From: Polaromonas sp.
Lineage (GTDB): Bacteria; Pseudomonadota; Gammaproteobacteria; Burkholderiales; Burkholderiaceae_C
Assembly: GCA_030654695.1 (NCBI GenBank)
Contig: JAURWY010000034.1
Span: 186,001-250,000, forward strand
Direction: 5' to 3'
Length of the DNA stretch: 64,000 nucleotides
Part shown: positions 40,318 through 50,245 of the stretch, in pieces
Layout: every line of letters begins with the position of its first letter
Numbering within the stretch: the first letter of the stretch is position 1
Notes under the pieces: model-generated
The model's database searches: none
The model's input: the letters and a program-made list of their open reading frames with translations, nothing else
Told to the model about the DNA's origin: nothing
Translations under genes and position numbers: made by a program

Positions 40318-42286
40318 GCGCGTCCAGCCGCTCCAACAGCTCCGCCTCGGTATTCAATCGCTGCATTGGTGGCAGGGCTTTCAGCAGCCGCTTGCCATAG
40401 CCCATCGCCACCAAACGGGTGTCACACACGACCAGCACGCCCTGATCGGTTTCACGCCGAATCAGGCGCCCGGCGCCCTGCTTGAGGGCCACCGCAGCTT
40501 CTGGCAAGAAGTAATCGTTGAAGGCGCTGCGGCCTTCAGATTCAATGTGTTTTGACCGGGCTTCTGCCATCGGATCGTTCGGCGGCGGAAATGGCAGTTT
40601 GTCAATGATGACCAACTGCAAGGCGTCCCCCGGCACGTCGATGCCTTCCCAAAAAGAAGCCGACGCCACCAAAATACAACCGGCTTCGCCGTTCGAGCTG
40701 CCGCGGCGAAAACGCTCGATCAGCACGCGCTTCGGCAAAGCCCCCTGCACCAGCACCTCCAGTTCACCGGAAGCGTCAAAGGTCTCACGCAAAATGTCGG
40801 CGATGCCGCGCAAAGCGCGCAAGGTCGTGGTCAGCACCATCGTCCGACCACCCAAACGCGCAGCCCAGATGGCAGCAGATTGCGCCACACGGGCCATGTG
40901 CGTCGTCTCACTGGGTTTTGGAAAATCACGCGGAATATAGACTGCTGCCTGCGTCGCATAGTCAAACGGACTGCCAACCTTCAGCAGTTGCGCGCCAACC
41001 AAGCCGCAAGGCTTGGTGAACCAGCTCAGTTTGTCATCGTCACCCAGCGTAGCCGAGGTAAAGATCCAGGTTTTGGCTGCCTCGGGGTTGCTGCCGAGCA
41101 CCTTGGCTTGAACCGCTTGCGCAATGTCCAGCGGCGACTCGATCAAGCGCAGCTGCGCGCCAACTTCCAGCCAGCGCACTGAGCCGGTCTGGCACGGTCC
41201 GGCGAAATGCCGCAGACGTTCACCGAACTCAAGCGCACGTTCCAGCAGACGAGCGAAGTCAGGTGCAATGTCACTGACTGTGTCGAGTGCTTCAGCGGCG
41301 GCTGAGCAAGCGTCCGCCATTTGTTCCAAGGCGTGCGCCCAAGCATCGGGGTCTAACGTTTCGGGACAGGCGTCAGTCCAGCGCAGCTTGGTACCCGGAT
41401 GCACTTTGCCGACACACAGGCGCAGCTCACGCGCGGCGCGTTCGGCCTTGCCGGCCAGCTCTTGCCAGTCGGCCAAGCCACGCGCCATTTGCAGCCCCGT
41501 GCCGAGCAAGTCCCGGCAAAAATCAAGCAACTGGCTGGTGCTGATGTTCTTGCCCAAGAACTGCACGCCCGTCTCGTTGAGCTGATGAGCTTCGTCAAAA
41601 ATTGCGATGCGCACCGTGGGCAACAACTCGGCGACACCCGACTCGCGCACGGCCAAATCGGCAAAAAATAAATGGTGGTTGATGACCACGACGTCAGCGG
41701 CTAAAGCCTCACGTCGGGCCAGATTGACGTGGCAGGCGCGGAATCGTGGGCAGGCCGCACCCAGGCAGTTTTCGCGGGTGGAGGTGACCAGCGGGATCAC
41801 CGGCGAGCGCTCGTCCAGACCCGGCAGTTCAGCCAGATCCCCGGTGCGGGTGGTCTGCGACCACTCTTCAATCCGCGCCAACGCATGCAGCATGCTGCGC
41901 TCAGGTTGCATGGCTTCTGTTCGCGCTTGCTCCATCCGGTGCAGGCAGAGGTAACTGCCGCGTCCCTTCAACAATGCCGTGCTGACCGGCACGCCCAAGG
42001 CTTCGACAAGACGCGGTAAATCGCGGCCGTACAGCTGGTCTTGCAAGGCCTTGGTCGCGGTCGACAGCAAGACGCGCTCGCCGCTGAGCAAAGCCGGCAC
42101 CAGATAAGAAAAAGTTTTACCGACGCCGGTGCTGGCTTCGACCACCAGCGGGTAGGCGCCTTCGATCGCACGCGCCACCGCCAGCGCCATCTCGGTTTGG
42201 CCACTGCGCGGCACAAACTGATCGGCGGCGCGGGACAACACACCGTCGGGTCCAAAAGCCGCTTCGACTTGTTGCTCAAGGTCCAT
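40286..42286 (-). CDS. ATP-dependent DNA helicase, DinG/YoaA (XPD-like) family
   Basis: A 666-residue superfamily 2 helicase. Walker A ASTGVGKT is at about residues 51-58 and DEAH at 231-234. Four cysteines for a [4Fe-4S] cluster are present: Cys114, Cys174, Cys179 and Cys185, as in XPD, DinG and YoaA. C-terminal motif VI appears as QGAGRLIRRETDQG. The N-terminus FGPDGVLSRAADQFVPRSGQTEMALAVARAI favours YoaA, but without alignment I do not choose. Its end overlaps bamD by 32 bases; its start overlaps the upstream gene's stop by one base. Confidence 0.92.
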   Translation of the reverse strand: MDLEQQVEAAFGPDGVLSRAADQFVPRSGQTEMALAVARAIEGAYPLVVEASTGVGKTFSYLVPALLSGERVLLSTATKALQDQLYGRDLPRLVEALGVPVSTALLKGRGSYLCLHRMEQARTEAMQPERSMLHALARIEEWSQTTRTGDLAELPGLDERSPVIPLVTSTRENCLGAACPRFRACHVNLARREALAADVVVINHHLFFADLAVRESGVAELLPTVRIAIFDEAHQLNETGVQFLGKNISTSQLLDFCRDLLGTGLQMARGLADWQELAGKAERAARELRLCVGKVHPGTKLRWTDACPETLDPDAWAHALEQMADACSAAAEALDTVSDIAPDFARLLERALEFGERLRHFAGPCQTGSVRWLEVGAQLRLIESPLDIAQAVQAKVLGSNPEAAKTWIFTSATLGDDDKLSWFTKPCGLVGAQLLKVGSPFDYATQAAVYIPRDFPKPSETTHMARVAQSAAIWAARLGGRTMVLTTTLRALRGIADILRETFDASGELEVLVQGALPKRVLIERFRRGSSNGEAGCILVASASFWEGIDVPGDALQLVIIDKLPFPPPNDPMAEARSKHIESEGRSAFNDYFLPEAAVALKQGAGRLIRRETDQGVLVVCDTRLVAMGYGKRLLKALPPMQRLNTEAELLERLDALTKTCTTPPT

Positions 42287-42489
42287 CAGGCGGGCTCGGC
42301 CGGGCGCAGGGAGGATTCAAGTTGCGCGATGTTGTCGCGCAACACCAGCCGACGTTTTTTCAAGCGTTTGAACAAAAGTTGATCGACAGGCAAAGCATGC
42401 GCCATCGAATCAATCAGCGCATCGAGATCGGCGTGTTCGATGGTCATGTCGATGAGTCGCCTCTGGGCAGAGTGCAGGTTCGTGAGCAA
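42286..42489 (-). CDS. YdcH-family (DUF465) small protein
   Basis: About 67 residues forming two helices: LHSAQRRLIDMTIEHADLDALIDSM and DQLLFKRLKKRRLVLRDNIAQLESSL, the DUF465 pattern of a helical hairpin with a KKRRLxLRD-like motif. No function is known. The annotated start is a TTG at 42489 with AGG 8 bases upstream, which gives the full family length; ATG 42447 would remove the first helix half. It overlaps the helicase start by one base (TGATG) and lies 16 bases after the next upstream gene. Confidence 0.7.
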   Translation of the reverse strand: MLTNLHSAQRRLIDMTIEHADLDALIDSMAHALPVDQLLFKRLKKRRLVLRDNIAQLESSLRPAEPA

Positions 42490-42505
42490 GGTAGGAGCCT
42501 GACGT

Positions 42506-43147
42506 TCAGGGATAAGCCGGCAATGATTTTCCGGTAGGTGGACCTTCTTCGCGCAAGGGCGTCTCGCGATCAGCCCGTTTTTTTGCAGCCTGTTCATGAC
42601 GCTTGCGGGCCGCATCGACATTGGCGGTCGCTTGTGTGCGCTTGGTCAGAGCTTCTGCAGCCTTGCTTTGGTTGCTCTCCATTTTGGCATCGGTGCTGGC
42701 TTTATTGGACTCAGCCTGCTCGGCCGAATTTCCCTGATCCACCTCGCGCTGCATGGCACGTTCTGCATGAGTGGCTGCATCCTGCTGAACTTTGGTGGCT
42801 TGTTCTTCTTGTTGCTGCTGTTGAAGATTGAGCTTTTCCTCGGTCTTCAACAACTGGTCGGCTGCACTGATTTTGCGCTCAACCTCATTCATCAAAATCT
42901 CCTGACGACGTAAATCGGCTTGGGCCGCACTGTAAGGCGGTCGGAGCTTTTCACGACATGCATTGGCTAGGAACTTGCTGTAGCAAGCAGCTTCTGCCGC
43001 TTTAAAGTCGGCGTCAAGCTTCTGCCGTTCTGCGGTGATACGGCTTCGCTGAGCGTTGCGCTCGAGTTTCCCTGCATCAAGCGCTGGCTGAGCAGCGGCA
43101 CTGCCAAACAGACTGAACCAAAGCGCCAGAGTCCAGATGGATTTCAT
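42506..43147 (-). CDS. Secreted, charged coiled-coil protein of unknown function
   Basis: A 213-residue protein with a signal peptide (MKSIWTLALWFSLFGSAAAQ), so periplasmic. The N-terminal third has two cysteines in YSKFLANACREKLR, possibly a disulfide pair with AACYSK. The rest is a long charged helix with Gln-rich (LNLQQQQQEEQATK) and Ala/Lys-rich stretches, likely coiled coil, ending in a short Pro-rich tail. I do not recognise a family beyond similar proteins in Comamonadaceae. The start overlaps the zapE stop by 4 bases, so the two are translated together. Confidence 0.75.
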   Translation of the reverse strand: MKSIWTLALWFSLFGSAAAQPALDAGKLERNAQRSRITAERQKLDADFKAAEAACYSKFLANACREKLRPPYSAAQADLRRQEILMNEVERKISAADQLLKTEEKLNLQQQQQEEQATKVQQDAATHAERAMQREVDQGNSAEQAESNKASTDAKMESNQSKAAEALTKRTQATANVDAARKRHEQAAKKRADRETPLREEGPPTGKSLPAYP

Positions 43148-44268
43148 GTCAGCGTCGTGTCGACGTCCCGGCGCTCGAGCGCCAGAAATTCGGCGGATTG
43201 CATTTCATTCAGACGTGACACTGTACGCGGAAATTCATGCGCCAGCGGGCCCTCGGTGTACAAGGCTTCGGGTGCGACTGCAGCAGACATGATCAGCTTG
43301 ACACGTCGGTCGTACAAGACATCTACCAGCCAGGTGAAACGTCGGGCTTCGGACGCCATGTTCACGGGCATGCTCGGAACATTGCTCAGCAGCACGGTGT
43401 GAAACTGACTGGCGAGCTCCAAGTAATCGTTTTGGGAACGTGGTCCACCGCAGAGTGTTTTGAAGTCAAACCAGACCAGACCACCGGCTTTTCGCCGCGC
43501 CCGAATCTGCCGCGCTTCAATCTGCAAAATCGGGTCTTCGTCGTGCGCTTCAGCCAAGCGGTTGAAGGTCTCGGTCATCTCCGCATCAGTCGCAGCATCC
43601 AGAGGCGTGAGATACAGCCTGAGTTGCTCTAGCGTGCGGCGACGGTAGTCGGTGCCGTTGTCGACGCTCAACACTTCCAGATTTGCTTTGAGCAAAGCAA
43701 TGGCCGGCAAGATACGGTCACGGTGTAGACCGTTCGGGTAAAGCTCATCTGGCGCAAAGTTGGAGGTCGTGACAAAACCCACACCGTTGTCAAACAAGGC
43801 GGCCAGCAGCCGGTGCAAGATCATAGCGTCCGTGATGTCGGCCACGTGAAACTCATCGAAGCAGATCAAGCGGTAGCGCAGTGAAATCCTGCGCCCCAAC
43901 TCATCAAGCGGATTCACCGTGCCCTGCAAGTCGCGCAGCTCACGGTGCACTTCACGCATGAACTCATGAAAGTGCAGCCGTGTTTTGCGTTTGAGTGGCA
44001 CTGCGTTGTAAAAGCAATCCATCAAAAAGCTCTTACCCCGGCCAACGCCACCGTGCATGTAAACGCCACGCGGAATAGCCGGCCGGTTAACCAGCTTCTT
44101 GAAGGCGTTAGAGCGCTTTTCTTTGAAGACCGACCATTCGTTGGCACAACGTTCAAGCGCAGCAACCGCGCGCAACTGCGCAGGGTCGCTGACGTAACCA
44201 CGCGTCTGCAGTTCTCCCTCGTAAGCCGTTTGGACCTGCGAGAGTTTAGGTTGGCTGGACAAATTCAA
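43144..44268 (-). CDS. zapE: Cell division ATPase ZapE (AFG1-like)
   Basis: A 374-residue AAA-like ATPase. Walker A MHGGVGRGKS is at residues 71-80 and Walker B RLICFDEF follows, with LHFHEFMREVH and VGFVTTSNFAPDELY typical of AFG1/ZapE. ZapE modulates the FtsZ ring in E. coli. No ATG is available upstream of the ATPase core; the start is a TTG at 44268 or 44262. Placement after lpdA of the odh cluster is frequent in this order. Confidence 0.9.
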   Translation of the reverse strand: MNLSSQPKLSQVQTAYEGELQTRGYVSDPAQLRAVAALERCANEWSVFKEKRSNAFKKLVNRPAIPRGVYMHGGVGRGKSFLMDCFYNAVPLKRKTRLHFHEFMREVHRELRDLQGTVNPLDELGRRISLRYRLICFDEFHVADITDAMILHRLLAALFDNGVGFVTTSNFAPDELYPNGLHRDRILPAIALLKANLEVLSVDNGTDYRRRTLEQLRLYLTPLDAATDAEMTETFNRLAEAHDEDPILQIEARQIRARRKAGGLVWFDFKTLCGGPRSQNDYLELASQFHTVLLSNVPSMPVNMASEARRFTWLVDVLYDRRVKLIMSAAVAPEALYTEGPLAHEFPRTVSRLNEMQSAEFLALERRDVDTTLT

Positions 44269-44281
44269 GAACTCAGACAGC

Positions 44282-45709
44282 TCAGAAATTCAGCGTGCGT
44301 TTGTCCACCGCCAAAGCCGCTTCTTTGGTGGCTTCGCTGAGCGACGGATGCGCATGGCAGATACGGGCAATGTCTTCGCTGCTGGCGCGAAACTCCATCG
44401 CCACCACGCACTCGGCAATCAATTCGCTGGCCATCGGGCCGACGATGTGTACGCCGAGGATTTCGTCAGTGACGGCATCCGCCAGCATTTTGACCATGCC
44501 GGTGGTGTCACCCAAAGCGCGCGCCCGGCCATTCGCCATGAACGGGAACGTACCGGCTTTGTAAGCGCGGCCTTCAGCCTTGAGTTGCTCTTCTGTTTGA
44601 CCGACCCAAGCGATCTCGGGGTTGGTGTAGATGACCCAAGGGATGGTGTTGAAGTTGACGTGGCCGTGTTGGCCAGCGATGCGTTCAGCCACAGCAACGC
44701 CCTCTTCTTCGGCTTTGTGTGCCAGCATCGGGCCGCGCACCACGTCACCCACCGCCCAGACGTTGGGCAGGTTGGTTTTGCAGTCGCCGTCGACGACGAT
44801 GGCGCCGCGCTCGTCGAGCGCCAAGCCAACGGCATCAGCAGCAAGGCCGATGGTGTTGGCCACCCGGCCAATTGAGATGATGAGTTTGTCAACGTCGAGC
44901 GAAACCGCTTCGCCCTTGGCGTTGGTGTAGGCGACTGACACGCCTTTTTTACCCGACTTGATCTCGCCGACTTTGACGCCGAGCTCGATCTTCAAGCCTT
45001 GCTTGACAAACGCTTTGTGGGCTTCTTTGGCGATCTGCTGGTCGACCGCGCCGAGGAACGTCGGCAGGCCTTCCAGCACGGTCACTTCAGCACCCAGACG
45101 GCGCCAGACGGAGCCCATCTCCAAGCCGATCACGCCCGAGCCAATCAGGCCGAGCTTTTTCGGCACTGCCGTCATGCGCAATGCGCCGTCGTTGGACAAG
45201 ATTTTGTCTTCATCAAACGGTGTGCCCGGCAAGACCCGTGCGTTGGATCCCGTGGCGACGATCACGTGCTTGCCAGAGATGGTTTCTTCAGCTGTGCCAA
45301 CCACTTTGATCTCGTACAAGCCATCTTTGGCGGCGACAAAAGAGCCGCGACCATGGAAAAAAGTCACCTTGTTCTTTTTGAACAGATAAACAACGCCGTC
45401 GTTGTTTTGCTTCACAACGGTGTCCTTGCGGCCCACCATTTTGGCGACGTCGAGGCTCAGGCCAGAGACGTTGATGCCGTGGTCAGCGAAGTGGTGACCG
45501 GCTTGCTCAAAATGCTCTGAAGACTGCAGCAACGCCTTCGAAGGAATACAACCAACGTTGGTACAAGTGCCGCCCAAAGCCGGGCCGCCCTGAGCGTTTT
45601 TCCACTCGTCGATACAGGCCACATTGAAGCCCAACTGTGCAGCACGAATAGCCGCGATGTAACCGCCAGGACCGCCACCGATGACGATCACGTCAAATTG
45701 TTTAGACAT
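44282..45709 (-). CDS. lpdA: Dihydrolipoyl dehydrogenase (E3) of the 2-oxoglutarate dehydrogenase complex
   Basis: A 475-residue FAD disulfide oxidoreductase that reoxidises dihydrolipoamide with NAD. FAD motif GGGPGG is at 11-16, the redox pair is Cys49/Cys54 ([16 protein letters not shown]), the NAD motif is [13 protein letters not shown], and the active-site His454 lies in HAHPSLSE. It is third in the order odhA-odhB-lpdA, separated from odhB by a 134-base gap filled with two hairpin repeats. Confidence 0.96.
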   Translation of the reverse strand: MSKQFDVIVIGGGPGGYIAAIRAAQLGFNVACIDEWKNAQGGPALGGTCTNVGCIPSKALLQSSEHFEQAGHHFADHGINVSGLSLDVAKMVGRKDTVVKQNNDGVVYLFKKNKVTFFHGRGSFVAAKDGLYEIKVVGTAEETISGKHVIVATGSNARVLPGTPFDEDKILSNDGALRMTAVPKKLGLIGSGVIGLEMGSVWRRLGAEVTVLEGLPTFLGAVDQQIAKEAHKAFVKQGLKIELGVKVGEIKSGKKGVSVAYTNAKGEAVSLDVDKLIISIGRVANTIGLAADAVGLALDERGAIVVDGDCKTNLPNVWAVGDVVRGPMLAHKAEEEGVAVAERIAGQHGHVNFNTIPWVIYTNPEIAWVGQTEEQLKAEGRAYKAGTFPFMANGRARALGDTTGMVKMLADAVTDEILGVHIVGPMASELIAECVVAMEFRASSEDIARICHAHPSLSEATKEAALAVDKRTLNF

Positions 45710-45728
45710 TATTTCATCTTTCTAATCA

Positions 45729-45780
45729 GTTGGGGACAGAGCAAAAATGCTGTGCATTTCTTTGTCTGTCCCACAAATTT
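45729..45780. repeat. Hairpin repeat, copy 1 (REP-like) between odhB and lpdA
   Basis: About 52 bases beginning GTTGGGGACAGAGC and ending TCTGTCCCACAAATTT. The ends form a stem (GGGACAGA / TCTGTCCC) and the centre a second stem (AAATGC / GCATTT), giving one long imperfect hairpin. It is nearly identical to copy 2, 62 bases downstream. GGGACAGA-type hairpins resemble REP elements linked to RAYT transposases; that link is from memory. Confidence 0.75.
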
Positions 45781-45790
45781 CATTGCATTC

Positions 45791-45841
45791 GTTGGGGACA
45801 GAGCAAAAATGCGTTGCATTTCTTGGTCTGTCCCACAAATT
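45791..45841. repeat. Hairpin repeat, copy 2 (REP-like) between odhB and lpdA
   Basis: Second copy in the same orientation, ending 2 bases before the odhB stop codon. It differs from copy 1 at the loop (GT for TG) and one stem position. The pair fills almost the whole odhB-lpdA gap and would be transcribed in the odh mRNA. Confidence 0.75.
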
Positions 45842-45843
45842 CT

Positions 45844-47094
45844 TTAGATGTCAAACAGCAGACGTGCTGGATCTTCCATCGCTTCTTTCATCGCGACCAG
45901 GCCCAGCACGGCTTCGCGGCCGTCAATGATGCGGTGGTCGGACGACATGGCGAAGTAGTTCATCGGGCGAACCACGACCGGGCCGTTCTCAACCACGGCA
46001 CGGTCTTTGGGCGCGTGCACGCCCAAGATGGCTGATTGCGGCGGGTTGATGATCGGTGTCGACAACATCGAGCCGAAGGTGCCACCATTGCTGATGGAGA
46101 AAGTGCCACCTGTCATCTCTTCGATACCGAGCTTGCCGTCACGTGCCTTGGCACCGTACTCGGCAATTTTCTTTTCGATGTCGGCGAAGCTCATTTGGTC
46201 TGCATTGCGCAAGATGGGCACCACCAAACCACGCGGCGAACCGACAGCGATACCGATGTCAAAGTAGCCGTGGTAGACGATGTCATTGCCGTCGACAGAG
46301 GCGTTCAGCACGGGGTACTTCTTCAAAGCGTGCACAGCCGCCTTGACGAAGAAGCTCATGAAGCCAAGCTTGATGCCATGCTCTTTTTCAAACTTGTCCT
46401 GGAACTTCTTGCGCATCTCCATGACCGGGGCCATGTTGATTTCATTGAAGGTCGTGAGGATGGCATTGGTCGATTGCGACTGCAGCAAGCGCTCGGCCAC
46501 ACGGGCGCGCAGACGGCTCATCGGCACGCGTTGTTCTGGGCGCTCGCCTAAACTGGCAGCCGGTGTGGAAACTTGCGGCAACGCCGTCTTGGGGGCGCCA
46601 GTAGGAATCACGGCGGCTGCAGGCTTGACGCCGCCCGCAACAGCAGACAACACATCACCCTTGGTGACGCGACCATCTTTGCCGGTGCCAGAGACGGAGC
46701 CCGCGGCCAGACTGTTGTCAGCCATCAGCTTGGCGGCGGCTGGCATGGCCACGCCAGCCATGCTCGCTGAAGCCGAAGCAGCAACAGCCACCGCAGGTGC
46801 AGCAGCGGCAGCTGGTGCAGCAGCAGCGGCCGGCGCAGCGGCAGCGACTTTGCCTTCGGTGTCAATGCGGGCGATCAGTTGCTCGGCCAGCACAGTAGCG
46901 CCGTCGCCGATCAGGATTTCTGACAACACGCCAGCCGAAGGGGCTGGCACTTCAAGAACGACCTTGTCGGTCTCGATTTCGATCAGGATTTCATCAGCAG
47001 CGACAACGTCGCCGACTTTCTTTTTCCATTGCAGCATGGTGGCCTCGGCCACGGATTCGGACAGCTGCGGAACTTTGACTTCAACGATAGCCAT
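45844..47094 (-). CDS. odhB: Dihydrolipoyl succinyltransferase (E2) of 2-oxoglutarate dehydrogenase
   Basis: A 416-residue E2 core of the TCA-cycle complex. One lipoyl domain carries Lys44 (EIETDKVVLEV); an Ala-rich linker (about 84-115) leads to an E3-binding domain (AAAKLMADNSLAAGSVSGTGKDGRVTKGDVL), then the catalytic domain with His387 and Asp391 (MSSDHRIIDGREA). It lies 58 bases after odhA on the same strand. Known as sucB in E. coli. Confidence 0.97.
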   Translation of the reverse strand: MAIVEVKVPQLSESVAEATMLQWKKKVGDVVAADEILIEIETDKVVLEVPAPSAGVLSEILIGDGATVLAEQLIARIDTEGKVAAAAPAAAAAPAAAAAPAVAVAASASASMAGVAMPAAAKLMADNSLAAGSVSGTGKDGRVTKGDVLSAVAGGVKPAAAVIPTGAPKTALPQVSTPAASLGERPEQRVPMSRLRARVAERLLQSQSTNAILTTFNEINMAPVMEMRKKFQDKFEKEHGIKLGFMSFFVKAAVHALKKYPVLNASVDGNDIVYHGYFDIGIAVGSPRGLVVPILRNADQMSFADIEKKIAEYGAKARDGKLGIEEMTGGTFSISNGGTFGSMLSTPIINPPQSAILGVHAPKDRAVVENGPVVVRPMNYFAMSSDHRIIDGREAVLGLVAMKEAMEDPARLLFDI

Positions 47095-47152
47095 TTTTTA
47101 TCTTTCGGGAATTGATTCTGAATGAGGTGCGAGTGGGCTTGGGCGGCTTGGC

Positions 47153-50041
47153 TTACTTGGAGAGGACAAAGCCCTTGAGCTTGCCAAAAGCACCTTCGAC
47201 CAGCGCCTTTTGCTGCTCTTGGTGCAGGTGTGAGTAACCCACCGCCGGCGAAGCGGAAGCCGCACGGCCGGAGTAGCCCAGCTTTTGACCAGTCACCATG
47301 TTTTCGTGAATGTAGTGCTGCACGAAGAACCAAGCGCCTTGGTTTTGTGGCTCGTCTTGGGTCCAGACCAATTCCGTCGCGTTCGGGTATTTTTTGAGTT
47401 CAGCCGCGAAGGCTTTGTGCGGGAACGGATAGAGCTGCTCGACACGCAAAATGGCAACATCGTTGGCAGCCAACTCTTCGCGCTTCTTCACCAAGTCGTA
47501 ATAGACCTTGCCGGAGCAAGCCAAGATGCGCTTGACCTTGTCAGCCTTCAACACCTTGTTCTCTGGAATCACGGTTTGGAAGCAGCCCTTGGTGAACTCG
47601 GACACTGGCGACGTCGCATCTTTGTTGCGCAACAAAGACTTCGGCGTGAAGATGATCAGCGGCTTGCGCAGGTCGCGCACCATCTGACGGCGCAAGACGT
47701 GGAAGATCTGGCTGGCCGTGGTCGGCTGCACGATCTGCATGTTGGTGTCTGCTGCCAACTGCATGAAACGCTCAAGACGCGCCGAGCTGTGCTCAGGGCC
47801 TTGACCTTCGTAGCCGTGCGGCAACATCAGGGTCAAGCCGTTGACACGGCCCCACTTGACTTCACCAGAGGCAATGAACTGGTCAATCACCACTTGCGCG
47901 CCGTTGGCAAAGTCGCCAAACTGCGCTTCCCAAATGACCATGGTGTTGGGGTCGTTCGACGCGTAACCGTACTCAAAACCGAGTACAGCTTCTTCAGACA
48001 GGATCGAATCAATGACCACAAAAGGGGCCTGATTCTCAGTCACGTTTTGCAAAGCAACGTAGCTGCCAATGTCCCATTTCTCACGCTTTTGATCGTGAAT
48101 CACGGCATGGCGGTGCGTGAAGGTACCGCGGCCGCTGTCTTCGCCCGACAAGCGCACAGGGTAGCCACTGGCCACCAACGATGCAAAGGCCATGTGCTCG
48201 CCCATGCCCCAATCGACGGGAATGTCACCACGACCCATCGCAGCGCGGTCGTCGTAGACCTTTTTCACCAGCTGATGCGGTGACACGGATTCAGGAATCG
48301 TGGTGATTCTTTCGGCCAAGCGTTTCCACTCAGAAGAAGGGATCGACGTGTCGCCGGCATCCGTCCACTTCTTACCCAAGAACGGCGCCCAGTCGACGGT
48401 GTACTTGGTTTTGAAGTTGGTCAACACGGACTCACCGGTATGCTTACCGGCGTCCAAGGCAGCGCGATAGGACTTGACCATGTCGTCGCCCAAGGTGTCG
48501 CCCAAACCTTGCGCGGACAATTTGTCGGCAAACAGTTTGCGGGTCCCCGGGTGCGCGACGATTTTTTTGTACATCAGCGGCTGTGTCAGCGCTGGCGTGT
48601 CTTGTTCGTTGTGACCCAGCTTGCGGAAACAAACAATGTCGAGCACCACGTCCTTGCGGAACGTCATCCGGTATTCGAGCACCAGCTGGGTCGCCAGCAC
48701 GACGGCCTCAGGATCATCACCATTGACGTGCAAGACCGGTGCTTCGACCATCTTCACGATGTCCGTGCAGAACACGCTGGAACGCATGTCTCGCGGGTCA
48801 GAGGTGGTGAAACCGATCTGGTTGTTGATGATGATGTGCACCGTGCCACCCGTGAAATAACCACGGGTTTGGGCCAATGCAAAGGTCTCTTGATTGACAC
48901 CTTGACCGCCAAAGGCGGCATCGCCGTGCACCAGCACCGGCAGCACTTGCTTGCCCAGTGGGTCTGCGCGGCGATCCATGCGGGCCCGCACCGAACCCTC
49001 AACCACCGGGTTGACGATTTCAAGATGGGACGGGTTGAAGGCCAGCGACAAATGAACTGGACCGCCTTCTGTGGTCACGTCAGAACTGAAGCCTTGGTGG
49101 TATTTCACGTCACCTGACGGCAGATCTTCAGGCGCGGTGTGGTCAAACTCGGCGAACAAGTCAGCCGGCAGCTTGCGCATGGTGTTGACCAGCACGTTGA
49201 GGCGACCGCGGTGGGCCATACCGATGACAATTTCTTGCACGCCCTGAGCGCCAGCCGATTGAATCAGCTCGTCCATCGAGGCGATGAAGCTCTCGCCACC
49301 TTCCAGTGAAAAGCGCTTTTGCCCGACGTATTTGGTGTGGAGAAAACGCTCCAGCCCTTCCGCTGCCGTCAAGCGATCAAGAATGTGTTTTTTCTTTTCG
49401 GCCGTGAAGTTGGGCTTGCTGCGAATGCTTTCCAGCTTCTGCTGCCACCAGCGTTTTTCCGCTTGGTCGGTGGCGTACATGTATTCAGCGCCCAAGGTTC
49501 CGCAATAAGTTTCGCGCAAAGCGTTGAGCAGTTCGCGCAGCGACATGCGGTTTTTGCCGAAAAACATGTTGCTGGTGTCAAAGACAATTTCTTGATCTGC
49601 GTCGCTGAAACTGTAAAAAGCCGGATCCAAATCAGGAATATTGGGCCGCTCGGTGCGCTTCAAGGGATCCAGATCAGCCCAACGCTGACCGACGTTGCGG
49701 TAAGCGGAGATCAACTGTTGAACGGCAGTGCGCTTGCGGCCCATTTCAGCGTCGGCGCTGGCCATGACGACTTTGGTGCCGCCCGCTTTGGCGCGCTCAG
49801 CAAAGGCGTTGATGACGGGTTGGTGCGGGACGTCTTTGGCGTTGGTGCCATCGGCCGCGGGGACGTGCTGCAGCGCGTCAAAATAGTCGCGCCAGCTGTC
49901 AGGCACGCTGCCTGGGTTGGCTAGGTAGTTTTCATACATCTCTTCGACATAAGGCGCATTGCCGCCAAAGAGATAAGTATTGTCTTGATAGGTGGTGTAA
50001 ACGGACGCTGCTGATGCAGGTGTCTGGGGATTTGAACTCAT
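47153..50041 (-). CDS. odhA: 2-oxoglutarate dehydrogenase E1 component
   Basis: A 962-residue thiamine-diphosphate enzyme that decarboxylates 2-oxoglutarate and succinylates the E2 lipoyl group. The N-terminal YLFGGNAPYVEEMYENYLANPGSVPDSWRDYF binds the core; the active-site region includes IGMAHRGRLNVL, HGDAAFGGQGVNQE and the C-terminal transketolase-like half (LPHGYEGQGPEHSSARLERF). GGAGG lies 10 bases before the ATG. The 240 bases upstream include its promoter region and an ArsR-gene terminator. Known as sucA in E. coli. Confidence 0.97.
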   Translation of the reverse strand: MSSNPQTPASAASVYTTYQDNTYLFGGNAPYVEEMYENYLANPGSVPDSWRDYFDALQHVPAADGTNAKDVPHQPVINAFAERAKAGGTKVVMASADAEMGRKRTAVQQLISAYRNVGQRWADLDPLKRTERPNIPDLDPAFYSFSDADQEIVFDTSNMFFGKNRMSLRELLNALRETYCGTLGAEYMYATDQAEKRWWQQKLESIRSKPNFTAEKKKHILDRLTAAEGLERFLHTKYVGQKRFSLEGGESFIASMDELIQSAGAQGVQEIVIGMAHRGRLNVLVNTMRKLPADLFAEFDHTAPEDLPSGDVKYHQGFSSDVTTEGGPVHLSLAFNPSHLEIVNPVVEGSVRARMDRRADPLGKQVLPVLVHGDAAFGGQGVNQETFALAQTRGYFTGGTVHIIINNQIGFTTSDPRDMRSSVFCTDIVKMVEAPVLHVNGDDPEAVVLATQLVLEYRMTFRKDVVLDIVCFRKLGHNEQDTPALTQPLMYKKIVAHPGTRKLFADKLSAQGLGDTLGDDMVKSYRAALDAGKHTGESVLTNFKTKYTVDWAPFLGKKWTDAGDTSIPSSEWKRLAERITTIPESVSPHQLVKKVYDDRAAMGRGDIPVDWGMGEHMAFASLVASGYPVRLSGEDSGRGTFTHRHAVIHDQKREKWDIGSYVALQNVTENQAPFVVIDSILSEEAVLGFEYGYASNDPNTMVIWEAQFGDFANGAQVVIDQFIASGEVKWGRVNGLTLMLPHGYEGQGPEHSSARLERFMQLAADTNMQIVQPTTASQIFHVLRRQMVRDLRKPLIIFTPKSLLRNKDATSPVSEFTKGCFQTVIPENKVLKADKVKRILACSGKVYYDLVKKREELAANDVAILRVEQLYPFPHKAFAAELKKYPNATELVWTQDEPQNQGAWFFVQHYIHENMVTGQKLGYSGRAASASPAVGYSHLHQEQQKALVEGAFGKLKGFVLSK

Positions 50042-50245
50042 GAGAACGCTGACCTCCGTTTCCCTTGGGGAAACATTAGCTGGTTAAAGCTTGTTAATTA
50101 ACCTTCCGCAGCTCGGCTGGACCGTTACGCGGATGCGACTGTGGCAGGAAGGGCCTTCAGAAACACGCATCATTGTGCCACTGAACGTTGACACGGAGTT
50201 GACAAGGTCAAGCCCATGAAGATAGCCGCACTAGAAAAAGAAAAC

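Noticed and set aside
47285-48283. A 332-codon plus-strand frame opposite odhA
   Set aside because: odhA is intact on the other strand; no domain is seen in the opposite frame.
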